Below are positions 40,190-49,971 of a stretch of DNA of 64,000 nt, in pieces. A model generated the notes under the pieces. The model was not told the DNA's origin and did no database searches. It was given only the letters and a program-made list of their open reading frames with translations. A program made the position numbers and the translations under genes. Numbering within the stretch: position 1 is the first letter of the stretch; each line of letters begins with the position of its first letter. The stretch comes from Bordetella genomosp. 7 (lineage in GTDB: Bacteria; Pseudomonadota; Gammaproteobacteria; Burkholderiales; Burkholderiaceae_B), in NCBI RefSeq assembly GCF_002261265.1, contig NZ_NEVK01000006.1, positions 558,001 to 622,000 on the forward strand, in the 5' to 3' direction.

Positions 40190-40522
40190 GGTGTCTGACA
40201 CCCCTCCCGGGGAGTCAGACACCGGCAAACTACCTGCCAACCAAGTCGTCAGGTGTCTGACTCCCGCAGGGTGTCTGACACCCCTCTCGCGGAGTCAGAC
40301 ACCGGCAAATTACCGGCCTACCAAGTCGTCAGGTGTCTGACTCCCGCAGGGTGTCCGACACCTCTCTCGCGGAGTCAGACACCGGCAAACTACCAGCCAA
40401 CCAAGTCGCCAGGTGTCTGACTCCCGCAGGGTGTCTGACACCCCTCTCGCGGAGTCAGACACCGGCAAACTACCTGCCAACCAAGTCGTCAGGTGTCTGA
40501 CTCCCGCAGGGTGTCTGACACC
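40190..40522. repeat. Tandem hairpin array 4 (GGTGTCTGAC family, 80-bp unit) between convergent genes
   Basis: It fills the 376-base gap between the binding-protein stop and the PAP2 gene. Copies begin at 40190, 40270, 40350, 40430 and 40510 (partial), exactly 80 bp apart. The unit is the hairpin GGTGTCTGAC-ACCCCTCTCGCGGA-GTCAGACACC, the locus-specific spacer GGCAAACTACCTGCCAACCA..., then GGTGTCTGACTCCCGCAG. The first copy has a perfect CCCC/GGGG extension. The remaining bases of the gap hold no gene. Confidence 0.92.
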
Positions 40523-40541
40523 GAGCATCCCGGCCTTCAGC

Positions 40542-41282
40542 CTAGTCCTTGCTACGCCAGCGCCACGGCGTCCTGAGCATCCAGCGGTACTGGCTGCCCA
40601 GAATGTACGGCGCCAGGTAGTGCGCCACCATGATCCCGATGAACGCTGCCGCGGTCACGTCGGTAAGAAAGTGGTCCCGGTTGATGACCCGGCTGGCCGC
40701 CACGACCGCTGCCAGCGCCAGCACCGGCAGTCGCCAGCGCGGCGCAATGTGCCCGATGACGGCCGCCACGGCAAAGGCGGTAAGCGTATGGCTGGACGGA
40801 AACGAATCGTACGGCTTGCCCGCGAAAGGCGCCCCCAGGCCATGCAGCCCCTGTTCCAATAACAGGTCGGGGCGGGCGCGCGACACGATTCTCTTGAGCG
40901 CCAGCGTGATCAGGCCGCCGATGGTCATGGTGCCCAGCAACAGCATGCTGTAGCGGGCAAGCTGCTCGAAACCGGCCTTCAACGGGCAGGCCCAGCCGCG
41001 CCGGATGCCCACCAGCGACACGGCGTACAACAGCAGGCCCGCCCACACATACACGGCCGTGCCGCCCAGGCTGCCGATCTGTTTGAACACCTCATTGACC
41101 GGCTCGGACACGTGGCGCTGGACGGCATATGTCAGGGGCAGGTCGACCCACCGGCTCAGCAGGAGCAACACCACCGCGAAACAGGCGGTAAGCGCCACCC
41201 CGCGACATGGCCGCGGCGCAACAGTGCGCGTCTGCGGCGAAGCGGAAGGAATGGATTGCGAAGGCAGGCCGGTTCGTGACAT
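40542..41282 (-). CDS. PAP2-family membrane phosphatase
   Basis: A 246-residue integral membrane phosphatase of the PAP2/PgpB type (lipid phosphate or undecaprenyl pyrophosphate substrates). The three signature blocks are KRIVSRARP, PSSH and SRVINRDHFLTD. About five helices are predicted. The ATG at 41282 leaves the first 35 residues cytoplasmic; earlier in-frame codons are not family sequence. Divergent from miaB; its stop lies beside array 4. Confidence 0.9.
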   Translation of the reverse strand: MSRTGLPSQSIPSASPQTRTVAPRPCRGVALTACFAVVLLLLSRWVDLPLTYAVQRHVSEPVNEVFKQIGSLGGTAVYVWAGLLLYAVSLVGIRRGWACPLKAGFEQLARYSMLLLGTMTIGGLITLALKRIVSRARPDLLLEQGLHGLGAPFAGKPYDSFPSSHTLTAFAVAAVIGHIAPRWRLPVLALAAVVAASRVINRDHFLTDVTAAAFIGIMVAHYLAPYILGSQYRWMLRTPWRWRSKD

Positions 41283-41482
41283 GAAGCAGTAGAAAAACAG
41301 GGTAGACCGCTCGCGCCGGTGACTGGCCGGCACATGGAACCCGGGGCGGGCCCCTCGCGCGGGCTGACATCGTAATCGCCAATTGCGTCCGCACCAAGTC
41401 ATCTTTGCATCGACGCGTTAAAATCGGCGCTTCCCCATTCGAAACTACGCCCCCGGGATCTACACCCGTCACGGCGCACGCC

Positions 41483-42904
41483 ATGCAAGAAACCTCTATC
41501 AAGCGCGCCGGCGCCTCTGCCGCCACGCCCGCCTCCCCTTCCCCTTCGCCCGCGCGGTCTGGCGCCCGCAAGCTGTATATCCGCACGTTCGGCTGCCAGA
41601 TGAACGAGTACGACTCCGACAAAATGGTGGATGTGCTGCGCGGCGACCAGGGTCTGGAGCTCACCAGCACGCCCGAAGACGCCGACATCATCCTCTTCAA
41701 TACCTGTTCGGTACGTGAAAAGGCGCAGGAAAAAGTCTTCTCCGACCTGGGCCGGGTGCAACACCTCAAGAAAATCAACCCCGACCTGGTCATCGGGGTG
41801 GGCGGTTGCGTGGCCAGCCAGGAAGGCGAGGCCATCGTCAAGCGCGCGCCCTACGTTGACGTGGTGTTCGGCCCCCAGACGCTGCACCGCCTGCCCGAGC
41901 TCATCCAGCGCCGCCGGTCGTCCGGAACCTCGCAAGTCGACATCAGCTTTCCCGAGATCGAAAAGTTCGATGCCATGCCGCCGCCCCGTGTAGACGGCGC
42001 CACCGCCTTCGTGTCCATCATGGAAGGCTGCAGCAAGTATTGCAGCTTCTGCGTGGTGCCCTATACGCGCGGCGAAGAAGTCTCGCGCCCCTTTGACGAC
42101 GTGCTCGTCGAAGTCGCCGACCTGGCCGACCAGGGCGTCAAGGAAGTCACCCTGCTGGGCCAGAACGTCAACGCGTACCGCGGCCCCATGGGCGACACCG
42201 GCGAAATCGCCGACTTCGCCACCCTGCTCGAGTACGTGCACGAAATTCCCGGCATCGAGCGCATCCGCTACACCACTTCGCACCCCAAAGAAATGACACA
42301 GCGCATGGTGGATGCCTATGCCAACCTGCCCAAGCTGGTGTCGTTTCTGCACCTGCCCGTGCAGGCGGGCAGCGACCGCGTGCTGGCGGCCATGAAGCGC
42401 GGTTACACCGCGCTTGAATTCAAATCGGTGGTGCGCCGCCTGCGTGCGGCACGCCCGGGGTTGACCCTGTCTTCGGATTTCATCGTCGGCTTTCCCGGTG
42501 AAACCGAAGAAGACTTTCAAAAAACCCTCAAGCTGATCGAAGACGTGGGCTTCGACACGTCGTTCTCGTTTGTCTATTCGCGCCGGCCCGGCACGCCCGC
42601 GGCCGATCTGTCCGATGATACGCCGCAGGACGTCAAGCTGCGCCGCCTGCAGCAGCTGCAGGCGCTGATCAATCAGCAGGCAGCCGCGATCGCGCAATCG
42701 ATGGTCGGCACGCGCCAGCGGCTGCTGGTCGAAGGGCCCTCGCGCCGCGACCCCAATGAACTGATGGGCCGCACCGAAAACAACCGCATCGTCAACTTTC
42801 CTGCCCCGCCGCGGCTTATCGGGCAGATGGTTGACGTCGTCATTACCCAGGCCTACCCGAATTCGCTGCGCGCCCGCGTGGCGGACGTCGAAGGCACGTC
42901 ATAA
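41483..42904 (+). CDS. miaB: tRNA-2-methylthio-N6-dimethylallyladenosine synthase
   Basis: A 473-residue radical-SAM methylthiotransferase acting on i6A37 of tRNAs. The N-terminal UPF0004 domain has [15 protein letters not shown], the radical-SAM cluster motif is [15 protein letters not shown], and a C-terminal TRAM domain ends the protein. A 28-residue Ala/Ser/Pro-rich extension precedes the domain, giving an unusual N-terminus. I chose the ATG at 41483; no closer Met exists before the domain. First gene of miaB-phoH-ybeY-corC-lnt. Confidence 0.96.
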   Translation: MQETSIKRAGASAATPASPSPSPARSGARKLYIRTFGCQMNEYDSDKMVDVLRGDQGLELTSTPEDADIILFNTCSVREKAQEKVFSDLGRVQHLKKINPDLVIGVGGCVASQEGEAIVKRAPYVDVVFGPQTLHRLPELIQRRRSSGTSQVDISFPEIEKFDAMPPPRVDGATAFVSIMEGCSKYCSFCVVPYTRGEEVSRPFDDVLVEVADLADQGVKEVTLLGQNVNAYRGPMGDTGEIADFATLLEYVHEIPGIERIRYTTSHPKEMTQRMVDAYANLPKLVSFLHLPVQAGSDRVLAAMKRGYTALEFKSVVRRLRAARPGLTLSSDFIVGFPGETEEDFQKTLKLIEDVGFDTSFSFVYSRRPGTPAADLSDDTPQDVKLRRLQQLQALINQQAAAIAQSMVGTRQRLLVEGPSRRDPNELMGRTENNRIVNFPAPPRLIGQMVDVVITQAYPNSLRARVADVEGTS

Positions 42905-42912
42905 GGTTACGC

Positions 42913-43944
42913 ATGGCACCCACTCGCCGCACCCGCCGCACCCTGCCCGCCGTCGTCCACCTCGAGGGCGATAACACCCACCTGGCCAACCTGTGCGGGC
43001 CGCTGGACGAAAACCTGCGCCAGCTCGCCGATGGCATGGGCGTCAGCCTGGCGCGGCGCGGCAGCCGGATCACGCTGGAGGGCGAACGCGCCGAGCTGGC
43101 CGGCCGCGCCCTGCGCCGCTTCCATGACCAGGCCGTGCATCGCGCCCTGTCGGTCGAAGACATCCAGCTGGGGCTGGTCGAAATGGGCGTGGGCCGCGAT
43201 GCGCCGCCGGTCGATGCTCGCGGTATCGATCCCGCCGCCCTGCCCGACGCCGCGGGCGTCGATGGCGCCGATGGCGACGCCATCGTGCTGCGCACCCGGC
43301 GCAGCGACCTGCGTCCGCGTACGCCGCGCCAACGCGACTACCTCGACAACATTCTCAAGCACGACATCACCTTCGGCATCGGCCCGGCCGGCACCGGCAA
43401 GACCTGGCTCGCCGTGGCATGCGCCATCGACGCCATGGAACGCGACTCGGTGCAGCGCCTGGTGCTGACACGTCCGGCGGTCGAAGCCGGCGAGCGCCTG
43501 GGCTTCCTGCCCGGCGACCTGGCCCAGAAGGTCGACCCCTACCTGCGCCCGCTGTACGACGCCCTGTACGACCTGATGGGCTTCGACAAGGTGCAGCGCC
43601 TGTTCGAAAAGCAAACCATCGAGATCGCGCCGCTGGCCTATATGCGCGGGCGCACGCTCAACAATGCGTTCGTCATCCTGGACGAGGCCCAGAACACCAC
43701 GCCGGAACAGATGAAAATGTTCCTGACCCGCATCGGCTTCGGCAGCAAGGCGGTCATCACGGGCGACCCGTCGCAGGTTGACCTGCCGCGCGGCCAGCAA
43801 AGCGGGCTGGCGCACGCCGTGCGCGTGCTCGAAGACGTGCAGGGCATTGCCACCACGCGCTTTACCAGCCGCGATGTCGTGCGCCACCCGCTGGTGGCGC
43901 GCATTGTCGATGCATACGATCGTGCGGCCGAGGATGAGTCCTGA
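42913..43944 (+). CDS. phoH: PhoH-family ATPase
   Basis: A 343-residue cytoplasmic P-loop ATPase of the PhoH/YbeZ group, linked to ribosome/RNA quality control with YbeY. It shows the Walker [30 protein letters not shown], the Walker [18 protein letters not shown] and [10 protein letters not shown]. It follows miaB by 8 bases, and its end overlaps ybeY by 11 bases, in the order typical of Proteobacteria. Confidence 0.95.
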   Translation: MAPTRRTRRTLPAVVHLEGDNTHLANLCGPLDENLRQLADGMGVSLARRGSRITLEGERAELAGRALRRFHDQAVHRALSVEDIQLGLVEMGVGRDAPPVDARGIDPAALPDAAGVDGADGDAIVLRTRRSDLRPRTPRQRDYLDNILKHDITFGIGPAGTGKTWLAVACAIDAMERDSVQRLVLTRPAVEAGERLGFLPGDLAQKVDPYLRPLYDALYDLMGFDKVQRLFEKQTIEIAPLAYMRGRTLNNAFVILDEAQNTTPEQMKMFLTRIGFGSKAVITGDPSQVDLPRGQQSGLAHAVRVLEDVQGIATTRFTSRDVVRHPLVARIVDAYDRAAEDES

Positions 43945-44401
43945 ACTTTCCCTGTCGGTGCAGTACGGCATCAATGAGCCGCGGCTGCCGCGCTGGCGGC
44001 TGCGCCGCTGGGCACGCCGGGCGCTGGACGGCGCCGCGGGCGACGGCCTGGCGTGCTTCGAGCGGGCCGAGCTCAGCGTGCGGCTGGTAGGCCAGGCCGA
44101 AGGCCGCCGCCTGAACCTGGCCTATCGCGGCCGCGACTACGCCACCAACGTGCTCACCTTCGAGTACGGCACCGACCCTGCCGGCACGGCTCGTGGCGAT
44201 GTCGTCATCTGCGTGCCCGTCCTGGCGCGCGAGGCCCGCGAACAGGGCAAGCCGCTGCTGCACCACGCCGCCCACCTGACGGTTCATGGCGTGCTGCACG
44301 CGCTCGGCTACGACCACATCAAGGCGCGCGATGCCCGCCGCATGGAAACCCTGGAAACCGCCATTCTGGCCGGCATGCGCATCGCCGATCCCTATGCCTG
44401 A
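43934..44401 (+). CDS. ybeY: Endoribonuclease YbeY (16S rRNA maturation)
   Basis: A 155-residue zinc metalloprotein acting in 16S rRNA 3'-end processing. The metal motif HGVLHALGYDH is complete, and NLAYRGRDYATNVLTFEY matches the family. The ATG at 43934 lies inside the end of phoH, so translation is coupled. Length fits (about 150). Confidence 0.94.
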   Translation: MSPELSLSVQYGINEPRLPRWRLRRWARRALDGAAGDGLACFERAELSVRLVGQAEGRRLNLAYRGRDYATNVLTFEYGTDPAGTARGDVVICVPVLAREAREQGKPLLHHAAHLTVHGVLHALGYDHIKARDARRMETLETAILAGMRIADPYA

Positions 44402-44481
44402 CCGGGCCTGGGGCCGCGCCGTAACAATTAGCAGCCGATATTCGGTTATGCTGATCCTTCCGTAACTTGTCCGTCCGGACG

Positions 44482-45381
44482 ATGTCTGACCCTTACCCTA
44501 GTACTGACGCGCCCCACGCGCGCGACCAAAAACCCGCCACCAAATCCCTGCTAGACCGCATCCTGGGCCTCGTGCGGCGCGAGCCCGAAGACCGCGAAGG
44601 CATCAAGGCCGTCCTCGAAGCCGCCCACGACCGCGACTTGATCGACGTCGAATCGTACGGAATGATCAAAGGCGCGCTCGCCATGTCCGAGCGCACTGTC
44701 GCCGACATCATGGTGCCGCGGTCGCGCATGGATCTGCTCGACGTCGCTCAGCCCCTGCCCCAGCAATTGGCCTTCGTCATCGAAACCGCTCACTCGCGGT
44801 TTCCGGTGTATGAAGACGACCGCGACAACATCATCGGCATCCTGCTGGCCAAAGACCTGCTGCGCGGCATGCTCGAACCCGGCATCGAGCTGCGTTCGCT
44901 GATCCGCCCCGCGGTGTTCATTCCCGAAGCCAAGCGCCTGAACGTGCTGCTGCGCGACTTCCGCGCCAGCCACAATCACCTGGCCATCGTCATTGACGAG
45001 CACGGCGGCATTTCGGGCCTAGTCACCATGGAAGACGTGCTGGAGCAGATCGTCGGCGATATCGAAGATGAATTCGACGACGACGACGAGCAAAGCATCT
45101 TTCCCGAAGGCGAAAACCAGTGGCGCCTGATGGCCACCACCGAAATCAGCCATTTCAACGAAACGTTCGCCACCGATCTGCCCGATGACGAATACGACAG
45201 CGTAGGCGGCTGGCTCGGCGGGCAGCTCGGACGCATTCCGCGCCGCGGCGACAGCGCCGTGCACCGCGACATGCTGATCGAGGTCATCCGCGCCGATGCG
45301 CGCCGCGCCCTGTGGCTGCGCGCCAAGCGCACCCAGGCCCCGGCCACGCCCGACGCCGACATGGCCAATACCGGCACATGA
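44482..45381 (+). CDS. corC: HlyC/CorC-family CBS-domain protein (CorC/YbeX)
   Basis: A 299-residue protein with two CBS domains ([14 protein letters not shown]..., [13 protein letters not shown]...[29 protein letters not shown]) and a C-terminal CorC/HlyC transporter-associated domain, related to Mg/Co efflux and ribosome biogenesis (YbeX). No transmembrane helices are visible. The ATG at 44482 is chosen; an alternative TTG at 44467 adds 5 codons. It overlaps lnt by 4 bases (ATGA). Confidence 0.94.
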   Translation: MSDPYPSTDAPHARDQKPATKSLLDRILGLVRREPEDREGIKAVLEAAHDRDLIDVESYGMIKGALAMSERTVADIMVPRSRMDLLDVAQPLPQQLAFVIETAHSRFPVYEDDRDNIIGILLAKDLLRGMLEPGIELRSLIRPAVFIPEAKRLNVLLRDFRASHNHLAIVIDEHGGISGLVTMEDVLEQIVGDIEDEFDDDDEQSIFPEGENQWRLMATTEISHFNETFATDLPDDEYDSVGGWLGGQLGRIPRRGDSAVHRDMLIEVIRADARRALWLRAKRTQAPATPDADMANTGT

Positions 45382-47018
45382 GCGCCGGCCGGCACTCGCG
45401 CTGGGCCGCACCGGCCCTGGTCGCCGCGGGCGCGGCACACGCACTGACATTCGCGCCGGGGCCTCTGCCCGCGTTTGCGCTGGCATTCGTGCAGATCGTG
45501 GCGCTGGCCTGCGTGGCGCATGCCACGCTACAGGCGCCGGGCCTGCGTCAGGCCCTGCTGCGCGGCTGGCTGTTCAGTTTCGCCACCTATTCCCTGGGGC
45601 TTTACTGGATCTTCGTCAGCCTGCACCGTTACGGCGGTCTGGCAGCGCCGCTGGCGGTGGCCGGCGTCCTGGCGCTGTCGGCCTTCCTGGCGCTGTTTCC
45701 GGCGGTCGCGTGCGTGCTGGCGCGCTGGCTGTGCCCGCCGGCCCAACCGGGCGACCCCGATCCCGCGCCCGCGCGGCGGCTGCTGATCACTGCCATGGGC
45801 TGGGCGTCGGCGTGGGGCCTGTTCGAATGGCTGCGCGCCACGGTACTGACCGGATTTCCGTGGCTGAACATCGGCTATGCGCACGTCGACAGCCCCCTGG
45901 CCGGATGGGCGCCCCTGCTGGGCGTGCACGGCCTGGCCCTGTTGGCCGCTTTCCTGGCCGCCGCCCTGGCGGGGTTGTGGCAAGTCGTGCGCAGTTCGGG
46001 GCACCTGCGCCGCCATGACACCCGGCGCGGCCTGGCCTGCGCGCTGGCCCTGGCGCTGGCCATCGCGGGCTGGCCCCTGGCCGGCATCTCGTGGTCGCAA
46101 CCCAGCGGCACGCCGCTGCAGGTGCGGCTGGTGCAAGGCAACGTCGAGCAGTCGCAGAAGTTCGACCCCGCGCTGATGGAAACGGGACTGCGGCGCCACC
46201 TTGAACTGGCGTCCTTGCCCGCGCCGGCTGCCGACCTGATCATCCTGCCGGAAACCGTGCTGCCCGTCTTCCAGGACCAGCTCGATCCGCGCGTCTGGCA
46301 AGCCTGGCGCACCGTCGCCGCGCGCAACCAGGCCGTCATCGCCATGGGCGTGCCGCTGCGCGCCGCCGGCGCCGACGGCAAAGTGCATTACACCAACAGC
46401 GTCATCGGCTTTGACCGCGATACGCCGCTCGAGCAACTGCGTACCGGCACGACCGCGCTGCGCTACGACAAACGACACCTGGTGCCCTGGGGCGAATACG
46501 TGCCGCCGGGGTTCCGCTGGTTTGTCGACATGCTGGACATCCCCCTGGGCGACTTCGATCGCGGCGAACGCCGCCAGGCGCCCTTTGCGGTGGGCGGCCA
46601 GTACGTGGCCTTCAATATCTGCTACGAAGACCTGTTCGGCATTGAATTGCTGCCCGCCCTGCGGCCCGGCCCGCAGGGCGAGCCGGGCGCCACCATCCTG
46701 GCCAACGTCAGCAACCTGGGCTGGTTCGGCAATACCTGGGCGCTGCGCCAGCACTTGCAGATCGGCCGCATGCGCGCGCAGGAAACCGCACGGCCCATGC
46801 TGGCCGCCACCAACACCGGCATCACTGCGGCGATCGATGCGCGCGGCCGCGTGGCCGCACAGCTGCCGCCGCACCAGGCGGGCATCATGCCGGTATCCGT
46901 ACAAGGCATGACGGGGCTGACGCCCTACGCACGCTTTGGCGATACGCCGGTGCTGGCATTGATCGCAGCGGGGCTGATCGCCGCAGCCGCATTGGGGCGG
47001 CGCAAAATTCGCGCGTGA
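45378..47018 (+). CDS. lnt: Apolipoprotein N-acyltransferase
   Basis: A 546-residue inner-membrane enzyme N-acylating lipoproteins. Several helices fill the first 220 residues; the nitrilase-like periplasmic domain has the catalytic triad Glu in LPETVLPVF (about 290), Lys in [16 protein letters not shown] and Cys in NICYEDLFG (about 414). The long open frame upstream belongs to corC. Last gene of the operon; the tRNA promoter follows. Confidence 0.95.
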   Translation: MSAGRHSRWAAPALVAAGAAHALTFAPGPLPAFALAFVQIVALACVAHATLQAPGLRQALLRGWLFSFATYSLGLYWIFVSLHRYGGLAAPLAVAGVLALSAFLALFPAVACVLARWLCPPAQPGDPDPAPARRLLITAMGWASAWGLFEWLRATVLTGFPWLNIGYAHVDSPLAGWAPLLGVHGLALLAAFLAAALAGLWQVVRSSGHLRRHDTRRGLACALALALAIAGWPLAGISWSQPSGTPLQVRLVQGNVEQSQKFDPALMETGLRRHLELASLPAPAADLIILPETVLPVFQDQLDPRVWQAWRTVAARNQAVIAMGVPLRAAGADGKVHYTNSVIGFDRDTPLEQLRTGTTALRYDKRHLVPWGEYVPPGFRWFVDMLDIPLGDFDRGERRQAPFAVGGQYVAFNICYEDLFGIELLPALRPGPQGEPGATILANVSNLGWFGNTWALRQHLQIGRMRAQETARPMLAATNTGITAAIDARGRVAAQLPPHQAGIMPVSVQGMTGLTPYARFGDTPVLALIAAGLIAAAALGRRKIRA

Positions 47019-47084
47019 AGCATCGGGTTGTGGTCTGCACACACGGCCTTTTTTGCAACGCGTTCACATTTTTCTTGGCCCGAC

Positions 47085-47113
47085 TTGCACACGAAAAAAA
47101 ACTCGTGCATAAT
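47085..47113 (+). promoter_or_regulatory. Sigma-70 promoter of the tRNA operon
   Basis: TTGCAC at 47085-47090, a 17-base spacer with an A-run, and CATAAT at 47108-47113. It lies 85 bases before the first tRNA. The spacer's CACGA...TCGTG arms make a small inverted repeat. Confidence 0.75.
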
Positions 47114-47198
47114 CTCGTTTCTTCGCCAACGGCACTAAACAAAACCGGCAAGAAACGGTGCGAAAACACCGGGGTTTGCAGGTAGTGTTCAGGGATAC

Positions 47199-47274
<76 letters not shown>

Positions 47275-47309
47275 GTCGAGGCGAAGTAGCAGTAACGCAG
47301 TAAGTCCAA

Positions 47310-47385
47310 GTCCCCTTCGTCTAGAGGCCTAGGACATCACCCTTTCACGGTGAGTACAGGGGTTCGAATCCCCTAGGGGACGCCA
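47310..47385 (+). tRNA. tRNA-Glu (TTC)
   Basis: A 76-base cloverleaf GTCCCCTTCGTCTAG... with the anticodon stem TCACC/GGTGA around CTTTCAC (anticodon TTC), a T-arm GGTTCGAATCC and an encoded CCA. It follows tRNA-Ala by 35 bases. Confidence 0.97.
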
Positions 47386-47413
47386 GAATTTCTGGCTAGT
47401 AGTAAACCGCTGC

Positions 47414-47490
47414 GGAGCGGTAGTTCAGTTGGTTAGAATACCGGCCTGTCACGCCGGGGGTCGCGGGTTCGAGTCCCGTCCGCTCCGCCA
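47414..47490 (+). tRNA. tRNA-Asp (GTC)
   Basis: A 77-base cloverleaf starting GGAGCGG and ending CCGCTCCGCCA, with anticodon loop CTGTCAC (anticodon GTC). The D-arm AGTTCAGTTGGTTAGA and T-arm GGTTCGAGTCC are typical. It is followed by an intrinsic terminator. Confidence 0.97.
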
Positions 47491-47501
47491 AAGAATTCAG
47501 C

Positions 47502-47539
47502 AAAAAGGGTTAGCGATCTCGCTAGCCCTTTTTGTTTTT
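47502..47539 (+). terminator. Intrinsic terminator of the tRNA operon
   Basis: AAAAAGGGTTAGCG pairs with CGCTAGCCCTTTTT (one G-U) around ATCT, followed by a T-rich run. It lies 12 bases after tRNA-Asp. The remaining bases to the Fur site (47540-47722) carry no gene I can support. Confidence 0.9.
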
Positions 47540-47722
47540 CGTCTTCCGTTCCGGTTCTCGGAATCAGGCCATCTGCCCAGAGCACGTCCTGCGCGCCCCA
47601 TACAGGCGCGCCCAGCACGCAAGCCCCTTGCCGGCTGTTCACGGCTGTTCACCATGCGGCACTTTCGGCATCAATGCATTGACTCGTGCACCAGCAACCG
47701 ATAGAGTCCTGCCAAATTTTTA

Positions 47723-47739
47723 ATAAGATTGGTTCTCAT
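47723..47739. promoter_or_regulatory. Fur-box-like operator before the iron-uptake operon
   Basis: ATAAGATTGGTTCTCAT matches 13 of 16 specified bases of ATGAGAATNATTCTCAT. It ends 8 bases before the first ATG of the operon that encodes a PepSY protein and a TonB receptor, so iron repression is likely. Confidence 0.65.
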
Positions 47740-47746
47740 ATCGATT

Positions 47747-48040
47747 ATGTTTTTGAATTTGCTGGGCCCGGTCAGCCTGCCGGCGCTTGCGCTGGCCTGC
47801 GTACTCGCCAATCTTTCAACTGAAAGGGCTGCGCCGCGCATCCCCGCCGCCATAGGATGGCCGTTGACGGCGCTGCTGGTCGTGTGCGCCATCGCCGCAC
47901 TGTGCCGCGATCTGTCGCTTGCCGTGGCAATATCGGTGGCAGCGCTGTACCTGATGGCCGGAATTGCGGTGGTGTCGGCATTGCTGGGCTATCGCAATCG
48001 TTCGCGTCGTCCATCTGCGCGGAATCGCCATGAGTCTTGA
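47747..48040 (+). CDS. Small membrane protein of the TonB/PepSY iron operon (DUF3325-like)
   Basis: A 97-residue protein with three hydrophobic segments (for example LPALALACVLANL and LSLAVAISVAALYLMAGIAVV) and a basic tail. Its size, topology and place resemble DUF3325 proteins, which often neighbour siderophore receptors. The ATG at 47747 is close to the Fur-box-like site; a TTG six codons upstream is less likely. Overlaps the next gene by 11 bases. Confidence 0.7.
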   Translation: MFLNLLGPVSLPALALACVLANLSTERAAPRIPAAIGWPLTALLVVCAIAALCRDLSLAVAISVAALYLMAGIAVVSALLGYRNRSRRPSARNRHES

Positions 48041-48344
48041 GGCGTCTCGCGCCCGCGCGCCGCGCAAGCCGGCGGCGGCATCCGGCATGATGCTGCTGCA
48101 TCACGGACTGGTGGGCGCCGTGCTGGGGTTTCCCTTGGCGGTTCTGGTCAGCGGATGCCTGAACGCCCTGCTGGGCGATGGGCAAGACCCTGCGCAGTAT
48201 CAGGTCGCCATGTGGAGCGTCGTGCCGGTGTGGGTTGCCGTCATCTCGCTTGCGTTTCTGGCGCGCACCCGCGTGCGTTGCTGGCTGGGCTTGCTGATCG
48301 CCAGCGCGGTCGCGGCAGTGATTTTCTACGGCATCATCGGATAA
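48030..48344 (+). CDS. Small membrane protein of the TonB/PepSY iron operon (DUF3649-like)
   Basis: A 104-residue inner-membrane protein with about three helices (LVGAVLGFPLAVLVSG, VVPVWVAVISLAFLA, LGLLIASAVAAVIFYGII) and a basic N-terminus. Position and the AVISLAFLARTRVRCWL region resemble DUF3649 proteins of iron-uptake operons. It starts inside the previous gene and ends 7 bases before the PepSY gene. Confidence 0.7.
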   Translation: MSLEASRARAPRKPAAASGMMLLHHGLVGAVLGFPLAVLVSGCLNALLGDGQDPAQYQVAMWSVVPVWVAVISLAFLARTRVRCWLGLLIASAVAAVIFYGIIG

Positions 48345-48351
48345 GGCGGAC

Positions 48352-49971
48352 ATGGCAGTCAGTGCAGAAATCGTCCGCAAGTTCAAGATCGTGCATACCT
48401 GGACAGGCATTCTGTCCAGCATTGTGTTGTTTATCGCGTTCTACGCAGGCGCGCTGGCGATATTCAAGCCCGAGATCGCCATGTGGACGCAGGCCGGGCA
48501 GTCGTTGCCGGCGGGCCGCGCCGATATCGACGCGCTGGCAGCGGCATTCGACCGGCAGGCGCCCGGCGCAGGGCAAGTGGTCTTGGCCCTGCCCCATGCC
48601 GTCGATCCGGCCGCGCGAATCTATTACACGGCGCAGGGCGAACACCGCCTGGCTTATCTGGATGGCGAGGGCAAGCTTCGGCACATCGACGCGGTGGCGG
48701 CAGGCGCCGACCTGCGCAGCGGCCCCACCGTCGGGGATTTCGTCGACGACCTGCACCGCACGGGCGGTCTGCCCACTGACCCTCACACCGCTGAACCCGT
48801 GATAGGCATCATTAGCCTGCTCTATGCCGTGGCATTGATATCGGGCGTGGTGGCGCTGCTGCCATCGCTGGTCAAAGACCTTTTTCTGCTGCGCATTTCT
48901 CACAACGTGAAGCGCATGTGGCTGGATGCGCACAACATGCTGGGAATCACCAGCCTGCCGTTTCACCTGGTGATGGCGCTGACTGCCGCGGTGTTCGGCT
49001 TGCATGGATGGATCTACTCGGCCCAGTCGCACCTGATCTATCCGCCAGGCCAGGACCCCTATGCCGCCGATCTCGCCGCGCCGCCGGATGGCCCCTCGGA
49101 GGCCCGGCAAGCCCTGCCTCCCTCCGAGCTGCTTGCCCGCCTGCGGCAAGAGGCGCCGGGCTTCCGCCCCCAGGCCCTGATGTATCGCATCGGCGACGCG
49201 GGCGTGAAAGAGGCCGGGGTGCGCGTTGCCGGCACCGACGACCGGTACTTTCTGCGCGATGGCCGCGCGGGCTACGCGCTCATCGACCAATACACCGGCG
49301 AACTGGGGGCCACGACCTATCTGCCGGGCCGGCAGACCGCTACGGCCGCAACCTTGAGCAGCTTCTTTGCGCTGCACTTCGGCAACTTTGGCGGCCTGCC
49401 CGTGCGCATCCTGTATGTGGTGCTCGGCATGCTGGGAGCGCTGGTGTTCTATTCCGGCAATCTGCTGTGGATCGAGGCCCGGCTGAAAAAGCGCCGCCCG
49501 GGCCAGCCCCCCGCCGTACAGCCCCGCCATGTCCGCTGGCTGGCTTCGCTTACGGTGGGCGCCTGCCTGGGATGCGTGGCCGGGCTTTCGGCCAGCCTGT
49601 CGGCCGGGCGCTGGCTGGCGCTTGCGGCCGATGGCCAGGCCATGGCGGCACGCTATGCCTATTACGCCGTCTTCTGCCTGTATCTTGTGCTGGCCTTCCG
49701 CCAGGGCGCGGCGCGGGCTTCTGCCGGCCTGCTATGGGGCGCAGCGGCCCTGAGCGCGCTGGTGCCGGCCTCCAACGCCCTGTGGTTCATCTTCGCCCAG
49801 CCGCCAACGGCATACGTGCCGGCGCTGGCATTCGTGGACGCCTTCTTCACCATCGCAGCCGGCCTGCTGGGCTGGCTGGCGGTGCGCGCCCGCGCGCGAT
49901 ACCGGCAAGGGGCGCGCATTTTTCCCGCCCCTGCCGCCGAACCGTCACTACCTTCGACCTGCGAAATATGA
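48352..49971 (+). CDS. PepSY-associated transmembrane protein
   Basis: A 539-residue inner-membrane protein of the PepSY-TM family. It starts VRKFKIVHTWTGILSSIVLFI, the typical first helix (HxW) of this family, which includes ferric-siderophore reductases. PepSY-like segments follow, and the C-terminal third has four or more helices. In TonB operons these proteins are thought to help reduce or move iron at the inner membrane. Coupled to the receptor gene by ATGA (49968-49971). Confidence 0.88.
   Translation: MAVSAEIVRKFKIVHTWTGILSSIVLFIAFYAGALAIFKPEIAMWTQAGQSLPAGRADIDALAAAFDRQAPGAGQVVLALPHAVDPAARIYYTAQGEHRLAYLDGEGKLRHIDAVAAGADLRSGPTVGDFVDDLHRTGGLPTDPHTAEPVIGIISLLYAVALISGVVALLPSLVKDLFLLRISHNVKRMWLDAHNMLGITSLPFHLVMALTAAVFGLHGWIYSAQSHLIYPPGQDPYAADLAAPPDGPSEARQALPPSELLARLRQEAPGFRPQALMYRIGDAGVKEAGVRVAGTDDRYFLRDGRAGYALIDQYTGELGATTYLPGRQTATAATLSSFFALHFGNFGGLPVRILYVVLGMLGALVFYSGNLLWIEARLKKRRPGQPPAVQPRHVRWLASLTVGACLGCVAGLSASLSAGRWLALAADGQAMAARYAYYAVFCLYLVLAFRQGAARASAGLLWGAAALSALVPASNALWFIFAQPPTAYVPALAFVDAFFTIAAGLLGWLAVRARARYRQGARIFPAPAAEPSLPSTCEI

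Noticed and set aside
40190-40522. CRISPR array
   Set aside because: Units are regularly spaced, but spacers are identical within the locus, there is no leader and no cas gene in the window.
47429-47704. 91-residue protein-coding frame over tRNA-Asp
   Set aside because: Its HAGGRGFESRPLR start is the classic read-through of a tRNA gene; the rest is random, with no ribosome-binding site.
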